A stretch of DNA of 64,000 bases, taken from contig NZ_LT855399.1 of NCBI RefSeq assembly GCF_900184735.1, positions 186,001 to 250,000 on the forward strand. Direction: 5' to 3'. This DNA comes from Paucisalibacillus globulus. GTDB taxonomy: Bacteria > Bacillota > Bacilli > Bacillales > Amphibacillaceae. Below are positions 1 through 8,904 of the stretch, one piece after another. The position numbers and the translations under genes are program-made. Under the pieces are notes generated by a model. It saw nothing but the letters and a program-made list of their open reading frames with translations. It did no database searches and had not been told where the DNA came from. How positions within the stretch are numbered: position 1 is the first letter of the stretch; the number at the start of each line of letters is the position of its first letter.

Positions 1-786
1 AAATAGGGTGGGCGCAATTTGTGCGTAGCTTCCTTCAAATGCCCATCTAGATTCATAGTTTCCACGACATAGGTGAGTAGTTACATATAAATCCTCAGGT
101 TTTTCCTCTAATACACCATTCATGACACGAAGAGCTAAATCAATTAATTCTTGGCGTGAAAGATCTGGCTCATAAGCTACTAGACTGTCAGCATTTAACC
201 CCGCAATATAGACATCATCTAGTTGTAAGTAGCGGACACCTGCATCATAAAATGCTTTCAATGCATCACGGTATGTTTGAACTATATCGTTCGCATATTC
301 CTCTACAGAAGGATAAACTGCAGTATTACGTATTCCCCTATGGAATAATTGGTTGGGGCTTGGAATGGTTTGTTTTGCAACAGCACGCCCATCTACGATT
401 TCATTGAAAATCTTAAAGTCTTCCAAAAACGGATGATCCGGATTAAATGATATTTTACCGATATTGCGGACGTCATAGGGTTCAGTTTCTATACCTTGAA
501 ATGGAATACCGCGCTCAGGTACATAACCTTCTAGCCCGTTTAAGTTTTCAAGAAAATCAATATGCCACCATGAACGACGGAACTCCCCGTCAGTAACAAG
601 TTCTAATCCAACCTCAATTTGCTTTTCGACGATACGTTTTAATTCCTGTGTTTCAACAGCACGTAAGTCATTTTTTGTGATGTTTCCGTTCTTATAGTCT
701 TCTCTAGCTTTTAATAGATTCTCTGGACGTAATAGACTTCCTACATGGTCTGCTCTAAATGGTGCTGTAATCGTTTTTTGGCTCAT
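1..786 (-). CDS. MetE C-terminal-like (YxjG/YxjH-type) methyltransferase, 3' end beyond window
   Basis: Reading from the ATG at 786 gives at least 262 residues with no stop before the window edge, so the C-terminal part is missing. The protein opens with FRADHVGSLLRP near residues 10-21, the start typical of cobalamin-independent methionine synthase II family proteins (B. subtilis YxjG/YxjH), and has DGEFRRSWWH and LDDVY motifs further on. Family knowledge suggests methyl transfer to homocysteine or a related thiol in methionine supply; the exact methyl donor is not known to me. A GAAGGA ribosome site lies just upstream. It is the second gene of an operon, 23 bases after the cyclase gene, under the SAM riboswitch at 1660-1762, which fits a methionine-related role. 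Confidence 0.85.
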   Translation of the reverse strand, partial: MSQKTITAPFRADHVGSLLRPENLLKAREDYKNGNITKNDLRAVETQELKRIVEKQIEVGLELVTDGEFRRSWWHIDFLENLNGLEGYVPERGIPFQGIETEPYDVRNIGKISFNPDHPFLEDFKIFNEIVDGRAVAKQTIPSPNQLFHRGIRNTAVYPSVEEYANDIVQTYRDALKAFYDAGVRYLQLDDVYIAGLNADSLVAYEPDLSRQELIDLALRVMNGVLEEKPEDLYVTTHLCRGNYESRWAFEGSYAQIAPTLF

Positions 787-809
787 TCTATATTCCTTCT
801 TTCTTTAAG

Positions 810-1568
810 TTATGGTAGTAATGCAAAAGAGCGTACTGGGAATCCGGATGCTTTTTCAGCCTTTGGAACAATGTTAAAGATTACCGCTCCTTTTGCGGGA
901 ACTTTGTCTAAATTGGTTAGTAACTCCACTTGGTATGTATCTTGTTCTAACACATAGTATTCTCCTAATAGGGCTCCATTTCGCTGATAGTCAATAGCGG
1001 AATCAGTATCAAACGTTTCATGTCCGACTGCCTTGATTTTCCTCTCTTCAAAGAGAAATTTTAATGCTTCTAATCCCCAACCAGGAGCATGCGAGTTTCC
1101 ATCCTTATCCTTATTATTGAATAATTCATGGTCTGGCCATCGTTTACTCCAGTCCGTTCTAAGAGCAACGAAGCTACCTGCTTCTATACGGCCGTATTCT
1201 TCTTCGAATGTAAGAATATCAGCTACGGATAGGGTAAAGTCATGATTACGCGATACTGCTTCTGATTTGTCAATTACAATTAGTGGTAACACTAACTCTT
1301 TCAACTCTAAGTCATCGAGATATCGCTGGTTTCGGACAAAGTGTATTGGAGCATCAAGATGTGTCCCGTATTGCCCAGGGAATGTAAAGCTTTGGGCAAA
1401 AAAACCATCGTCATGTGTGAATAGTGTTTTGAATTCTGCTGCTTCAAATGCAGCGAAATGCGGAGAATCTGGACCGAAAGAATGGGTTAAATCAACCCAT
1501 TCTTTTTCCTTTAATAATTGAATCGCCTTCAATAACTCGTTTGAAGATAGTAAGCTTTCTTTTGTCAT
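810..1568 (-). CDS. cyclase-family protein (kynurenine-formamidase-like fold)
   Basis: 252 residues. The motif GTHLDAPIHF at about residues 68-77, DLTH at 26-29 and VGHETFDTDS in the C-terminal half are the metal-binding signature of the cyclase family (PF04199), which includes metal-dependent formamidases. The length is normal for the family. The ATG at 1568 has GAGGTGA eight bases upstream. It is the first gene after the SAM riboswitch and is followed at once by the MetE-like gene, so it should be induced when S-adenosylmethionine is low. That context argues for a sulfur or methionine-salvage substrate rather than formylkynurenine, but the substrate cannot be read from sequence. Confidence 0.85.
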   Translation of the reverse strand: MTKESLLSSNELLKAIQLLKEKEWVDLTHSFGPDSPHFAAFEAAEFKTLFTHDDGFFAQSFTFPGQYGTHLDAPIHFVRNQRYLDDLELKELVLPLIVIDKSEAVSRNHDFTLSVADILTFEEEYGRIEAGSFVALRTDWSKRWPDHELFNNKDKDGNSHAPGWGLEALKFLFEERKIKAVGHETFDTDSAIDYQRNGALLGEYYVLEQDTYQVELLTNLDKVPAKGAVIFNIVPKAEKASGFPVRSFALLP

Positions 1569-1604
1569 TTGGAATCACCTCATCATTAATTTGAACAACT
1601 AAAA

Positions 1605-1632
1605 AACCTCTTCCTAAAAATAAGAAGAGGTT
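1605..1632 (-). terminator. riboswitch-controlled intrinsic terminator
   Basis: On the minus strand AACCTCTTCTTA pairs with the AGGAAGAGGTT arm and is followed by a T run (TTTTTTAG). The first arm, CTCTTCTT, can alternatively pair with AAGAAGAG at 1656-1663, the 3' end of the aptamer P1 helix. This gives the usual terminator/antiterminator switch. SAM binding holds P1 and lets the terminator form. Confidence 0.9.
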
Positions 1633-1659
1633 CCGCTCAATAATTAATGATACGTTCTC

Positions 1660-1762
1660 TTCTTATCTTCAAGCATTACACTTCTGGAATTGGCACAGTA
1701 CTCATATAAGTCCGCTGCCGAGGTTTCAAAGGGCCAGTCCCTCCACCTCTCTGGATAAGAAA
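1660..1762 (-). promoter_or_regulatory. SAM-I (S-box) riboswitch aptamer
   Basis: The minus strand reads TTCTTATCCAGAGAGGTGGA, then GGGACTGGCCC, GAAACCTCGGCAGC and a closing GATAAGAA that pairs with the first arm as P1. The AGAG-GGTGGAGGGACTGGCCC-GAAACC core is the conserved S-box pattern. Aptamer, antiterminator and terminator are all intact, and a good promoter lies 24 bases upstream. It controls the cyclase and MetE-like genes. In Bacillales this class senses S-adenosylmethionine and switches off methionine genes when SAM is plentiful. Confidence 0.96.
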
Positions 1763-1785
1763 TCGGTAATTTAATTGTTAGCATT

Positions 1786-1814
1786 ACTTTACCCCCACTC
1801 TGAAATAATGTCAA
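1786..1814 (-). promoter_or_regulatory. sigma-A promoter of the S-box operon
   Basis: On the minus strand TTGACA (1809-1814) and TAAAGT (1786-1791) are separated by exactly 17 bases. Transcription would start near 1779, shortly before the riboswitch. Confidence 0.8.
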
Positions 1815-1908
1815 GAGTGAATTTTTTGCAAATTAAAAATTATGATGAATATGTATAGATATATTGTTATGATGGATGTAGCAAAAATTGATGAAGGGTG
1901 GGGGTATT

Positions 1909-4900
1909 ATGACACAACTTAGTCCGGAAGAAAAAAGAGAGATTGTTCGGGAAGAGCTCCATCGACTTGTAAAAGCACGATACATATCGTTGAACATAGC
2001 TGCTAAGATAGTTAATGCACATACGAAGTATTATCAAAATCTTCCAAAAGTGAATCAAATTAAACAGGAAATAGAAAAACCACGTCAACCAGAGACTGAG
2101 ACTCGGGTTAATGTTGTTAAACAGGAAAAAAGGGAAAAAGAAACAACCATAACACCGACTACACAACCTACTATTCAAACAACTAAAAAGCCACAAAAGA
2201 CGTTAACTGCACAACAAGTAAGAGAAAGAAATATTACTTGGGCACTCAATCTTGGGGTTATTCTAGTTCTTTTAGGGGGATTAGTACTTGCTACAAGTAC
2301 GTGGGATATATTAGGAAACTGGATGAAGACAGGATTAATAACAGCAGTTTCTGTTCTGTTTTTTGCATTAGCGTGGTTAACCAATCGAGTACTACATATT
2401 AAGAAAACGGCTTTTGCGTTTTTAGTATTAGGTGGGTTATTCCTACCAATTGTTGTCGTTTCCGCTGGATACTTTGAACTGTTTGGCCATTATTTATCAT
2501 TCTCTGGTGATGGGAAGTATCTATTCGGGGCGATTGGAACATTGATTGTATTGCCAATTTATATGTTTTTAGCTATAAAGTTCGCATCACGACTATTCGT
2601 ATGGTTCTCATACATTTCATTTAGTGTATTTGTTGGACTGCTAATTGCTTCATTATACCTCCCAATTGATGGATTTTATTTGGGGATTATGTTGTATAAT
2701 GCTGCACTGATTCTCGGATACCGAGGACTGAAAAACAATCATAAGGTGAAAGGATTCATAAATGAATTTATCCCATTTATACAAGCTAACATCATTCTTT
2801 CTACGTTATTAATGCTTGTTTTTTATGATAATGAATTAATGTATAGCTTTAATTTAATTTTAACAGCAGTTATTTACTTTTCGATGATTTATGTAACCAA
2901 CCATAAATCCTATCATTTTGTATTTACTGCTATGCTCATCTACGGGGCATACCAACTGGTTGAAAACTCCATCTTAGAAGGTGTGGGAGAGATTGCCTAT
3001 GCATTACTTGGAGTGATCTTCTTGGTTATTCCAAAACTTATAAAAGACACTGGTTCTCTAAAGAAGGTTTTCCAGATTACCAGTGCAATTGTCTCATCGC
3101 TTGCCTTTTTATTTATAAGCTTTGAAGGTATGTTATTACAAATGGGGGAAGGGTCGTTAGTTTTAGTAATTGCATATGTGATTATTGCATTGAACTTCGC
3201 GTATCTTGCTTCAACCGTTAATAACCAACTTTTCACATACTTAAGTCCGATCTTTTTCATTAGTGCGATTTATCAGCTTGCTTTACTTGGAGAAGAATGG
3301 ATGGGATATGATTCCATCATTCTACCATTCTTTATACTAGTTTCTGTGCTTTATCTGGTTGGAGGTTGCCTGATAAAAGTGAAACGATGGGAACCATTAC
3401 GGAAAAGCACTAGAGATATAAGTGGGCTAATATTACTATTTAGTTTGTTATTTGGAGTAGTGGATGTAACGAAAATTGAGCTAAGTGCTATGTTAGGATT
3501 GTTTGCTGCTTTAGCTATCGTGATGGAGCGTTTTGAAACTCGCGCAATCTTTGTACGAATTGCACCATGGTTACATGGGGTTTCTGTTGGGTTAGCTGTT
3601 ATGGCATTATATGACCATTTCATCCCTTATAACGAATTGGTGTATATGTATAATCCGATACGAGCAGAGGAAATCATTTTCGGTAGTTTGGCAGTATTAC
3701 TGCTAAGTTATGGTTGGAGTGCAGTGAAGAAACAACAATTCTCAGATAGTAGCTTCTATCTGGCTCAACTATACTATGGATTTGGTATTCTATTGAGTCT
3801 GGGGTTTGAAACAGATTCTGTTACAAGAGCATTGATAACCCTAGGTGGAATTGGTATGGCAATTCTTTTATACAGAAAAACAAGTTGGCTAGCAATTCCT
3901 TATGTAACGAGTGGGATGACGTTAACGTTCTACCTCAGTTTATTAGTTCTTATTCACGATAGATTTACTTCAGTACCTGTTGTTTTTCAATGGTTTGAAT
4001 TTATTCTTGGAACATTATTATTACTTGGAATTGGGCTTGTGATTGGAGATAAAGACGAACTAATAACGAAAGCATATTATTGTATTGGTCAAATCTTTAT
4101 GCCGTTAGCGCTATTATTAAGTCTACTTAGTAATGGAGAAGATGCAATATGGGCATTTCTCACTGCTACGGGTATCTATGGAGTTACGATAAGGTTAATG
4201 AAGTCGGAGTGGAAGACGAACACATTCTTTTATGCTGGTTTAACGACATTATGGGCATTCTTACTCCTTGTCTTTATAAAACTAGATTGGTATGATTCCA
4301 TAGCCTACACATTCTTTATCATTAGTATGATTCTATTTGTAGGTTGGCAGGCTAGTAACGATATATGGAAGAAACGTATTATCTACTATTTCCTTCCTTT
4401 TTCAAGTATTGGTATGTTGAGTTTTATTTTAAACTATCCATATGATCTGTTATTGTTTGTTATGACCATCTTGTATGGAGTCCTTGTCTTGTTTGTGTTA
4501 CACCGAATGAAATGGGATATTCTATCTATTATTCCATTATTGCTATTATACGCTGCAGTCACAAACGTGAATGTGACGGAATACCGGTCAGATTTTGAGC
4601 CGATACAGCATGCGATTTTTGGTGTGATCTTAATGATATTAGGATTGGTATTCTACAAGTCTCTATATCAGTTAAAGAAAACCCCTTATAAATTAGATTG
4701 GTATACCATTTTGGCATTGCTTGTTTATTTAAATCTATATCAATATAGTTTTGATGGTTTAATCCAAAAGGTTCTACCAGGAATTTTAATCGTCATACTT
4801 CTTTTCCTTAATCGGAATAGAGTCGCAGATTTATCATCCAAATGGCTGATATTTATTGCATTTGTTTACCTGTTACAGCCATATTATGCAATGTTAGGAC

Positions 4901-5379
4901 ATTTCGAACTGCCAGCGTTGTTTGAACGTGAATTTTATGTATTACCATGGATTGCTGTTGTAATTGGTCTACGTAGCTATGTGATGAAGAAGAACACTGC
5001 GGTTACGGGATATCTTCAGTGGGCAGTACTCGTAATAGTTGCGTTGCTACTTGTTCAGGATGGTCTTGCAAGTAATACCATTTATGACGCACTAATTGTA
5101 GGGGTACTTTCACTTGCCTCACTTATTGCAGGCATGATGTACCAGATAAAGTCATTCTTCTTTGTTGGTACGGGAGTTCTATTATTTAATGTCTTTATGC
5201 AAACAAGACCATATTGGGGTGACTTACCATGGTGGGGATATCTATTAATAGCAGGTTCTATCTTAATCGCGGTTGCTAGCTACAATGAATGGCAAAAGCA
5301 AAAAAGTTCAGAAGGAAAAGAAACGTTAGTATCCAAATTCAAGAAAAATGTGATTGAAAGAATTAAGAAATGGGATTAA
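1909..5379 (+). CDS. very large polytopic membrane protein (DUF2157-like)
   Basis: 1156 residues from the ATG at 1909, chosen because GGGTGGGGG sits just upstream; an in-frame ATG at 1891 lies inside that site. The first 100 or so residues are soluble, with a helical segment and a Gln/Thr/Lys-rich low-complexity linker. The rest is an almost uninterrupted run of roughly 30 hydrophobic segments with short polar turns, ending in a charged Lys-rich tail. The NITWALNLGVILVLLGG region after the linker resembles the DUF2157/YtpI-like membrane families. No catalytic motif is visible. It stands alone with its own terminator. The function is unknown; a transporter, sensor or cell-envelope role cannot be separated by sequence. 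Confidence 0.8.
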   Translation: MTQLSPEEKREIVREELHRLVKARYISLNIAAKIVNAHTKYYQNLPKVNQIKQEIEKPRQPETETRVNVVKQEKREKETTITPTTQPTIQTTKKPQKTLTAQQVRERNITWALNLGVILVLLGGLVLATSTWDILGNWMKTGLITAVSVLFFALAWLTNRVLHIKKTAFAFLVLGGLFLPIVVVSAGYFELFGHYLSFSGDGKYLFGAIGTLIVLPIYMFLAIKFASRLFVWFSYISFSVFVGLLIASLYLPIDGFYLGIMLYNAALILGYRGLKNNHKVKGFINEFIPFIQANIILSTLLMLVFYDNELMYSFNLILTAVIYFSMIYVTNHKSYHFVFTAMLIYGAYQLVENSILEGVGEIAYALLGVIFLVIPKLIKDTGSLKKVFQITSAIVSSLAFLFISFEGMLLQMGEGSLVLVIAYVIIALNFAYLASTVNNQLFTYLSPIFFISAIYQLALLGEEWMGYDSIILPFFILVSVLYLVGGCLIKVKRWEPLRKSTRDISGLILLFSLLFGVVDVTKIELSAMLGLFAALAIVMERFETRAIFVRIAPWLHGVSVGLAVMALYDHFIPYNELVYMYNPIRAEEIIFGSLAVLLLSYGWSAVKKQQFSDSSFYLAQLYYGFGILLSLGFETDSVTRALITLGGIGMAILLYRKTSWLAIPYVTSGMTLTFYLSLLVLIHDRFTSVPVVFQWFEFILGTLLLLGIGLVIGDKDELITKAYYCIGQIFMPLALLLSLLSNGEDAIWAFLTATGIYGVTIRLMKSEWKTNTFFYAGLTTLWAFLLLVFIKLDWYDSIAYTFFIISMILFVGWQASNDIWKKRIIYYFLPFSSIGMLSFILNYPYDLLLFVMTILYGVLVLFVLHRMKWDILSIIPLLLLYAAVTNVNVTEYRSDFEPIQHAIFGVILMILGLVFYKSLYQLKKTPYKLDWYTILALLVYLNLYQYSFDGLIQKVLPGILIVILLFLNRNRVADLSSKWLIFIAFVYLLQPYYAMLGHFELPALFEREFYVLPWIAVVIGLRSYVMKKNTAVTGYLQWAVLVIVALLLVQDGLASNTIYDALIVGVLSLASLIAGMMYQIKSFFFVGTGVLLFNVFMQTRPYWGDLPWWGYLLIAGSILIAVASYNEWQKQKSSEGKETLVSKFKKNVIERIKKWD

Positions 5380-5386
5380 TTATTCG

Positions 5387-5412
5387 GAAGCTTGGTTATC
5401 CAAGCTTCTTTT
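5387..5412 (+). terminator. intrinsic terminator of the large membrane protein gene
   Basis: GAAGCTTGG, loop TTAT, CCAAGCTTC, then TTTTTG. A perfect 9-bp stem eight bases after the stop. Confidence 0.9.
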
Positions 5413-5489
5413 TGTTAGATTTGACTTGAAAAGCCTTTCATAGGTTAGAATGGGGGAAGTATAGATAGCAGATAAAAAGGAGCAGATGA

Positions 5490-6266
5490 ATGACACAGCA
5501 AAGTATAATTTTCTTTGATATTGATGGTACATTACTTGATCATAATAAAGAGTTACCAGGCTCAACAGTAGAAGCGATAAAAGAGTTGAAGCGTGAAGGT
5601 CATATTGTTGCAATCGCAACTGGACGTGGGCCTTTTATGTATAAGGAAATTCGTGAGAAGCTAGGAATTAACACGTATGTAAGCTATAACGGACAATATG
5701 TAGTGGTTGAAGGGGAAGTAGTATACTCTAATCCTTTACAAAAAGCAGCATTGAAAAATCTAACGGAAGATGCTTTGGAGAATAATACTCCTGTTGTGTT
5801 CTTAGACCCAGACGTAATGAAGGCAAATGTCCCGGAACATTCTTATATTACGGAAAGTATAAAAACATTAAAGATGGGCTTTCCAACTTATGATCCATCT
5901 TATTATGAAAACAATGCTATCTACCAAACTCTATTATTTTGTGAAGAAAAAGATGAAAAGCAGTATATAGATGCATTTCCTGAATTTGATTTTGTTCGAT
6001 GGCATCCACTATCTACAGATGTATTACCCAAAGATGGCTCTAAAGCTAAAGGGATTGAGAAAGCATTAGAAAAATTACAGATTCCAGCCGAGCGAGTGTA
6101 TGCTTTTGGTGATGGATTAAATGATGTAGAAATGCTTTCTATGGTAAAGAATAGTGTGGCTATGGGAAATGGAGTGGACGAAGTTAAAGCATGTGCAAAA
6201 TATGTAACCAAGCCTGTTGATGAAGATGGAATTTATCACGGATTGAAGATGGTTGGACTGCTTTAG
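5490..6266 (+). CDS. Cof-type HAD-IIB family phosphatase
   Basis: 258 residues. FFDIDGTLLDHN near residues 8-19 carries the two catalytic Asp residues of motif I; FGDGLNDVEML near the C terminus is motif IV. The insert between them is of the C2 cap (Cof/YidA) type, and the length is usual for this family. Members dephosphorylate sugar phosphates, flavin precursors or other small phosphates in the cytoplasm; the substrate cannot be predicted. AAAAGGAG eight bases upstream supports the ATG at 5490. A weak TTGACT and TAGAAT pair with 19-base spacing lies at 5421-5451. Confidence 0.92.
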   Translation: MTQQSIIFFDIDGTLLDHNKELPGSTVEAIKELKREGHIVAIATGRGPFMYKEIREKLGINTYVSYNGQYVVVEGEVVYSNPLQKAALKNLTEDALENNTPVVFLDPDVMKANVPEHSYITESIKTLKMGFPTYDPSYYENNAIYQTLLFCEEKDEKQYIDAFPEFDFVRWHPLSTDVLPKDGSKAKGIEKALEKLQIPAERVYAFGDGLNDVEMLSMVKNSVAMGNGVDEVKACAKYVTKPVDEDGIYHGLKMVGLL

Positions 6267-6292
6267 AACTGTTTGTCGTTATTTTTATGGTT

Positions 6293-6377
6293 GATAGAAA
6301 AATGCGCTATAACTAAGTATTTCCGTAGCGGGTATGTTGCGCTAGCAATAACTATTAGTTACCGCACAGTTTCTATC
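6293..6377. repeat. 85-bp palindromic repeat, short member of the family at 23.7 and 27.8 kb
   Basis: The ends are GATAGAAA and TTTCTATC, with further pairing inside, so the whole element can fold back. The right end, TTACCGCACAGTTTCTAT, is also found at the ends of the elements ending at 23875 and 27991. The internal TTTCCGTAGCGGGTATG is shared too. It sits between two genes and encodes nothing. It looks like an internally deleted copy of a miniature palindromic element. Confidence 0.75.
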
Positions 6378-6481
6378 AATTATACATCAATCATTTCCGA
6401 GAAATTAGTATTTTTAGTTACAGCCCGAAAGCTGTTCATGTTATCATGGTAATAAAGTTATTCATAAAGGAATGTATTGAA

Positions 6482-7093
6482 ATGAACTTTGTATCTATCG
6501 ACTTTGAAACGGCAAATGAAAAACGTAGTAGCCCATGTGCAGTTGGTATTGTCATTGCCAATGAAACAGAAATACTAGATGAATATTATAGCCTGATAAA
6601 TCCCGAAACGTATTTTAACCCGTTCAATATCCGGGTTCACGGAATTCGTGAGGAGCATGTTTTAGATGCAATGACATTTTCAGAGATTTGGCCAACAATG
6701 GAAAACTATCTCTCTGGCAATTTAGTCGTTGCACATAATGCAAGTTTTGATATGAGTGTTATTCGCCAAACATTGGATAGAGATAAGCTTACATATCCAG
6801 AGTTGGATTATCTTTGTACTGCAAATATTGCAAAACAAGTCTGGCCAGATATAGAGAATCATAAGCTGAATACTCTAGCAGATTATCATGGTATCCAATT
6901 TAATCACCATAATGCGTTAGAAGATGCTCGTGTTGCAGCAAGGGTTATGCAAAAAGCCATGGAATTGTATGAATCAGATTCAATTGATATGTTCCTTGAA
7001 CGTTGCAAGATATCTAAAGGTAGGATATATGAAAGAGGATATTATCCACCAAAGGTAAAACGGACGAAGAAGCATACAAAGTTGTATATATAA
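6482..7093 (+). CDS. DnaQ-like 3'-5' exonuclease (DEDDh)
   Basis: 203 residues from the ATG at 6482, which has AAAGGAA nine bases upstream; a longer reading from 6446 has no ribosome site. SIDFETAN supplies Asp7 and Glu9, HNASFDMSV the second Asp, and HHNALEDARVAA the final His and Asp of a DEDDh exonuclease. The nuclease domain covers about residues 1-165, followed by a basic tail ending KRTKKHTKLYI, which may bind nucleic acid. It is shorter than PolC or DinG, so this is a stand-alone trimming nuclease for DNA or RNA. It is monocistronic with its own terminator. Confidence 0.88.
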   Translation: MNFVSIDFETANEKRSSPCAVGIVIANETEILDEYYSLINPETYFNPFNIRVHGIREEHVLDAMTFSEIWPTMENYLSGNLVVAHNASFDMSVIRQTLDRDKLTYPELDYLCTANIAKQVWPDIENHKLNTLADYHGIQFNHHNALEDARVAARVMQKAMELYESDSIDMFLERCKISKGRIYERGYYPPKVKRTKKHTKLYI

Positions 7094-7096
7094 TCT

Positions 7097-7134
7097 AAAG
7101 GAGAAGCGAAATCTAGATTCGCTTCTCCTTTTGT
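7097..7134 (+). terminator. intrinsic terminator after the exonuclease gene
   Basis: AAAGGAGAAGCGAA pairs with TTCGCTTCTCCTTT around a TCTAGA centre, followed by TTG. Nearly perfect 14-bp stem. Confidence 0.9.
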
Positions 7135-7294
7135 AGTTAATGGCTATTTCTTAAATTCTGTTATGAACGATTGATTTTATTGTTTTTGGAAGATAATCAA
7201 TTTGAAATGCACTTTTGAGTAATGATTAGATATCCGGAATTAAATAGTGTATCCTTTTACTGTAGATATTTTTGGTAAAACAGGAGGATTTTTC

Positions 7295-8287
7295 ATGAAT
7301 AAGAAACGCTGGTTTGCGATACTTGCAGCTGCTGTTCTATTTTTTGTTTCACTAGGCTTTCAATTCGTAACTAGTATTGCCAGTACAAATTTTGAACAGT
7401 TGTTTGCTTTTCCCGAAAGTAAATTCCAGGAAGAAGTAATAGAAGAAGGTGCAAATGGTAAGATTGTTGTCTTACATCTGGATGGTGTCATTCAAGATAC
7501 GGCACCAAGCACTTTACTTAATACGACATCCTATAATCATCGTCAGTTTTTAGAAATGTTAGATGAGGCCGGTAAGGATGCTAATGTAGATGGAATTATA
7601 TTGCGCGTGAACACACCAGGTGGTGGTGTTGTTGAAAGTGCTGAAGTACATGATAAGATAGTAGAAATACAAGAACAATATGAAAAGCCAATCTATGTAT
7701 CAATGGGGAACACCGCAGCATCAGGTGGTTATTATATTGCTGCCCCTGCAGACAAAATTGTGGCCCATTCTGCTACATTAACAGGCTCAATCGGAGTTAT
7801 TATGCAAGGGTATAATCTTGCTGGGTTAACAGAAAAATTAGGTGTGGATGTTAATACAATTAAAAGTGGAAAACATAAAGACATTATGTCTACTTTCCGT
7901 GAAATGACAGATGAGGAAAGGGCATTACTTCAAGAGATGATTGATGACATGTATGGAGAGTTTGTTCAAGTCATTGTCGATGGAAGAGAAATGTCGGAAG
8001 CGAAAGTTCGTGAGCTTGGTGATGGGCGAGTATACACTGGAAACCAAGCAAAGGAAAATGGACTTGTTGATGAACTAGGGTCATTAGACGATACCATTGC
8101 ATTAATGAAGAAAGACTACGAACTTGATAATGCAACCGTTGTGAAATATAACAAACCACTCGGGTTCGAACAACTATTAGGTATGTCTGTACAGAACTTT
8201 GTAGGTAAGGATCAAGAATTAATGAGTGTCTTAGAAATAGTTAAGGAATCTAATACACCAAGAGCAATGTATCTTTACTCTAATTAA
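7295..8287 (+). CDS. sppA: signal peptide peptidase SppA
   Basis: 330 residues from the ATG at 7295, with CAGGAGGA seven bases upstream. An N-terminal membrane anchor (about residues 5-29) is followed by an S49 peptidase domain. GNTAASGGYYIA places the nucleophile at Ser143. IKSGKHKDIMS places the general base at Lys195, the same 52-residue spacing I recall for B. subtilis SppA (S147/K199). The enzyme faces the outside of the membrane and degrades leftover signal peptides. The RDD protein 12 bases downstream matches the sppA-yteJ pair of B. subtilis and supports the assignment. Confidence 0.95.
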   Translation: MNKKRWFAILAAAVLFFVSLGFQFVTSIASTNFEQLFAFPESKFQEEVIEEGANGKIVVLHLDGVIQDTAPSTLLNTTSYNHRQFLEMLDEAGKDANVDGIILRVNTPGGGVVESAEVHDKIVEIQEQYEKPIYVSMGNTAASGGYYIAAPADKIVAHSATLTGSIGVIMQGYNLAGLTEKLGVDVNTIKSGKHKDIMSTFREMTDEERALLQEMIDDMYGEFVQVIVDGREMSEAKVRELGDGRVYTGNQAKENGLVDELGSLDDTIALMKKDYELDNATVVKYNKPLGFEQLLGMSVQNFVGKDQELMSVLEIVKESNTPRAMYLYSN

Positions 8288-8299
8288 GGGGGCCTTATA

Positions 8300-8764
8300 A
8301 TGAGTGAACAAGTAATATATGCAAATGAGGCCCGTGCTTCAGAGCATCGATATGCTGGTTTTTGGATGAGGTTTTGGGCTTTTCTGATTGATTTAATTGT
8401 GATCAGTAGCTTGAATGGAATTTTGGTTTCTCCATTTAAGTTTGTCAACGATGGCATTGCCATAAGCGTTGGGTTCTGGACCGTTCCTGGAATTATCAGT
8501 GCGATTGTCTTTTATCTATACTTTATTCTAATGACTAAGTTTTTTGGTCAGACCATAGGTAAAATGATTCTTGGCATTAGAGTAATCCGTGAAAATGAAG
8601 AACCCCTTAGATGGAGCGATGTACTTTTCAGGGAGCTAGTGGGAAGATTCCTTTACCGAGCATTCTGGTTCTTAGCAGTTTTATATATCGTTGTCGGGTT
8701 TATGGATGAAAAACAAGGTATACATGATATGATTGCAGATACACGAGTTGTATTTGATCGATAA
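8300..8764 (+). CDS. yteJ: RDD family membrane protein (YteJ-like)
   Basis: 154 residues. After a short polar N terminus, YAGFWMRFWAFLIDLIV is the RDD-type first helix (Arg...Asp pattern); a second and third hydrophobic segment follow, with FGQTIGKMILGIRV between them. The family is of unknown biochemical function; some members are linked to Na+/H+ exchange or act as transport partners. It follows sppA by 12 bases, starts at an ATG behind AGGGGG, and the pair ends at a strong terminator, so they form an operon. In B. subtilis I recall YteJ being implicated in control of SppA. Confidence 0.9.
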   Translation: MSEQVIYANEARASEHRYAGFWMRFWAFLIDLIVISSLNGILVSPFKFVNDGIAISVGFWTVPGIISAIVFYLYFILMTKFFGQTIGKMILGIRVIRENEEPLRWSDVLFRELVGRFLYRAFWFLAVLYIVVGFMDEKQGIHDMIADTRVVFDR

Positions 8765-8769
8765 AATTG

Positions 8770-8800
8770 GAAGACACGGGCAAACCGTGTCTTCTTTATG
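8770..8800 (+). terminator. intrinsic terminator of sppA-yteJ
   Basis: GAAGACACGG, CAAA-type loop, CCGTGTCTTC, then TTTATG. 10-bp GC-rich stem. Confidence 0.9.
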
Positions 8801-8904
8801 TTTGTTTGGGTGAAGTTTTCCGAATGTGATTCAGAGCTAGAGTTAAGAATCACTACAATATGATGAATAGCAATTCTATTCAACATTTCAATTTAAACTC
8901 ACAT

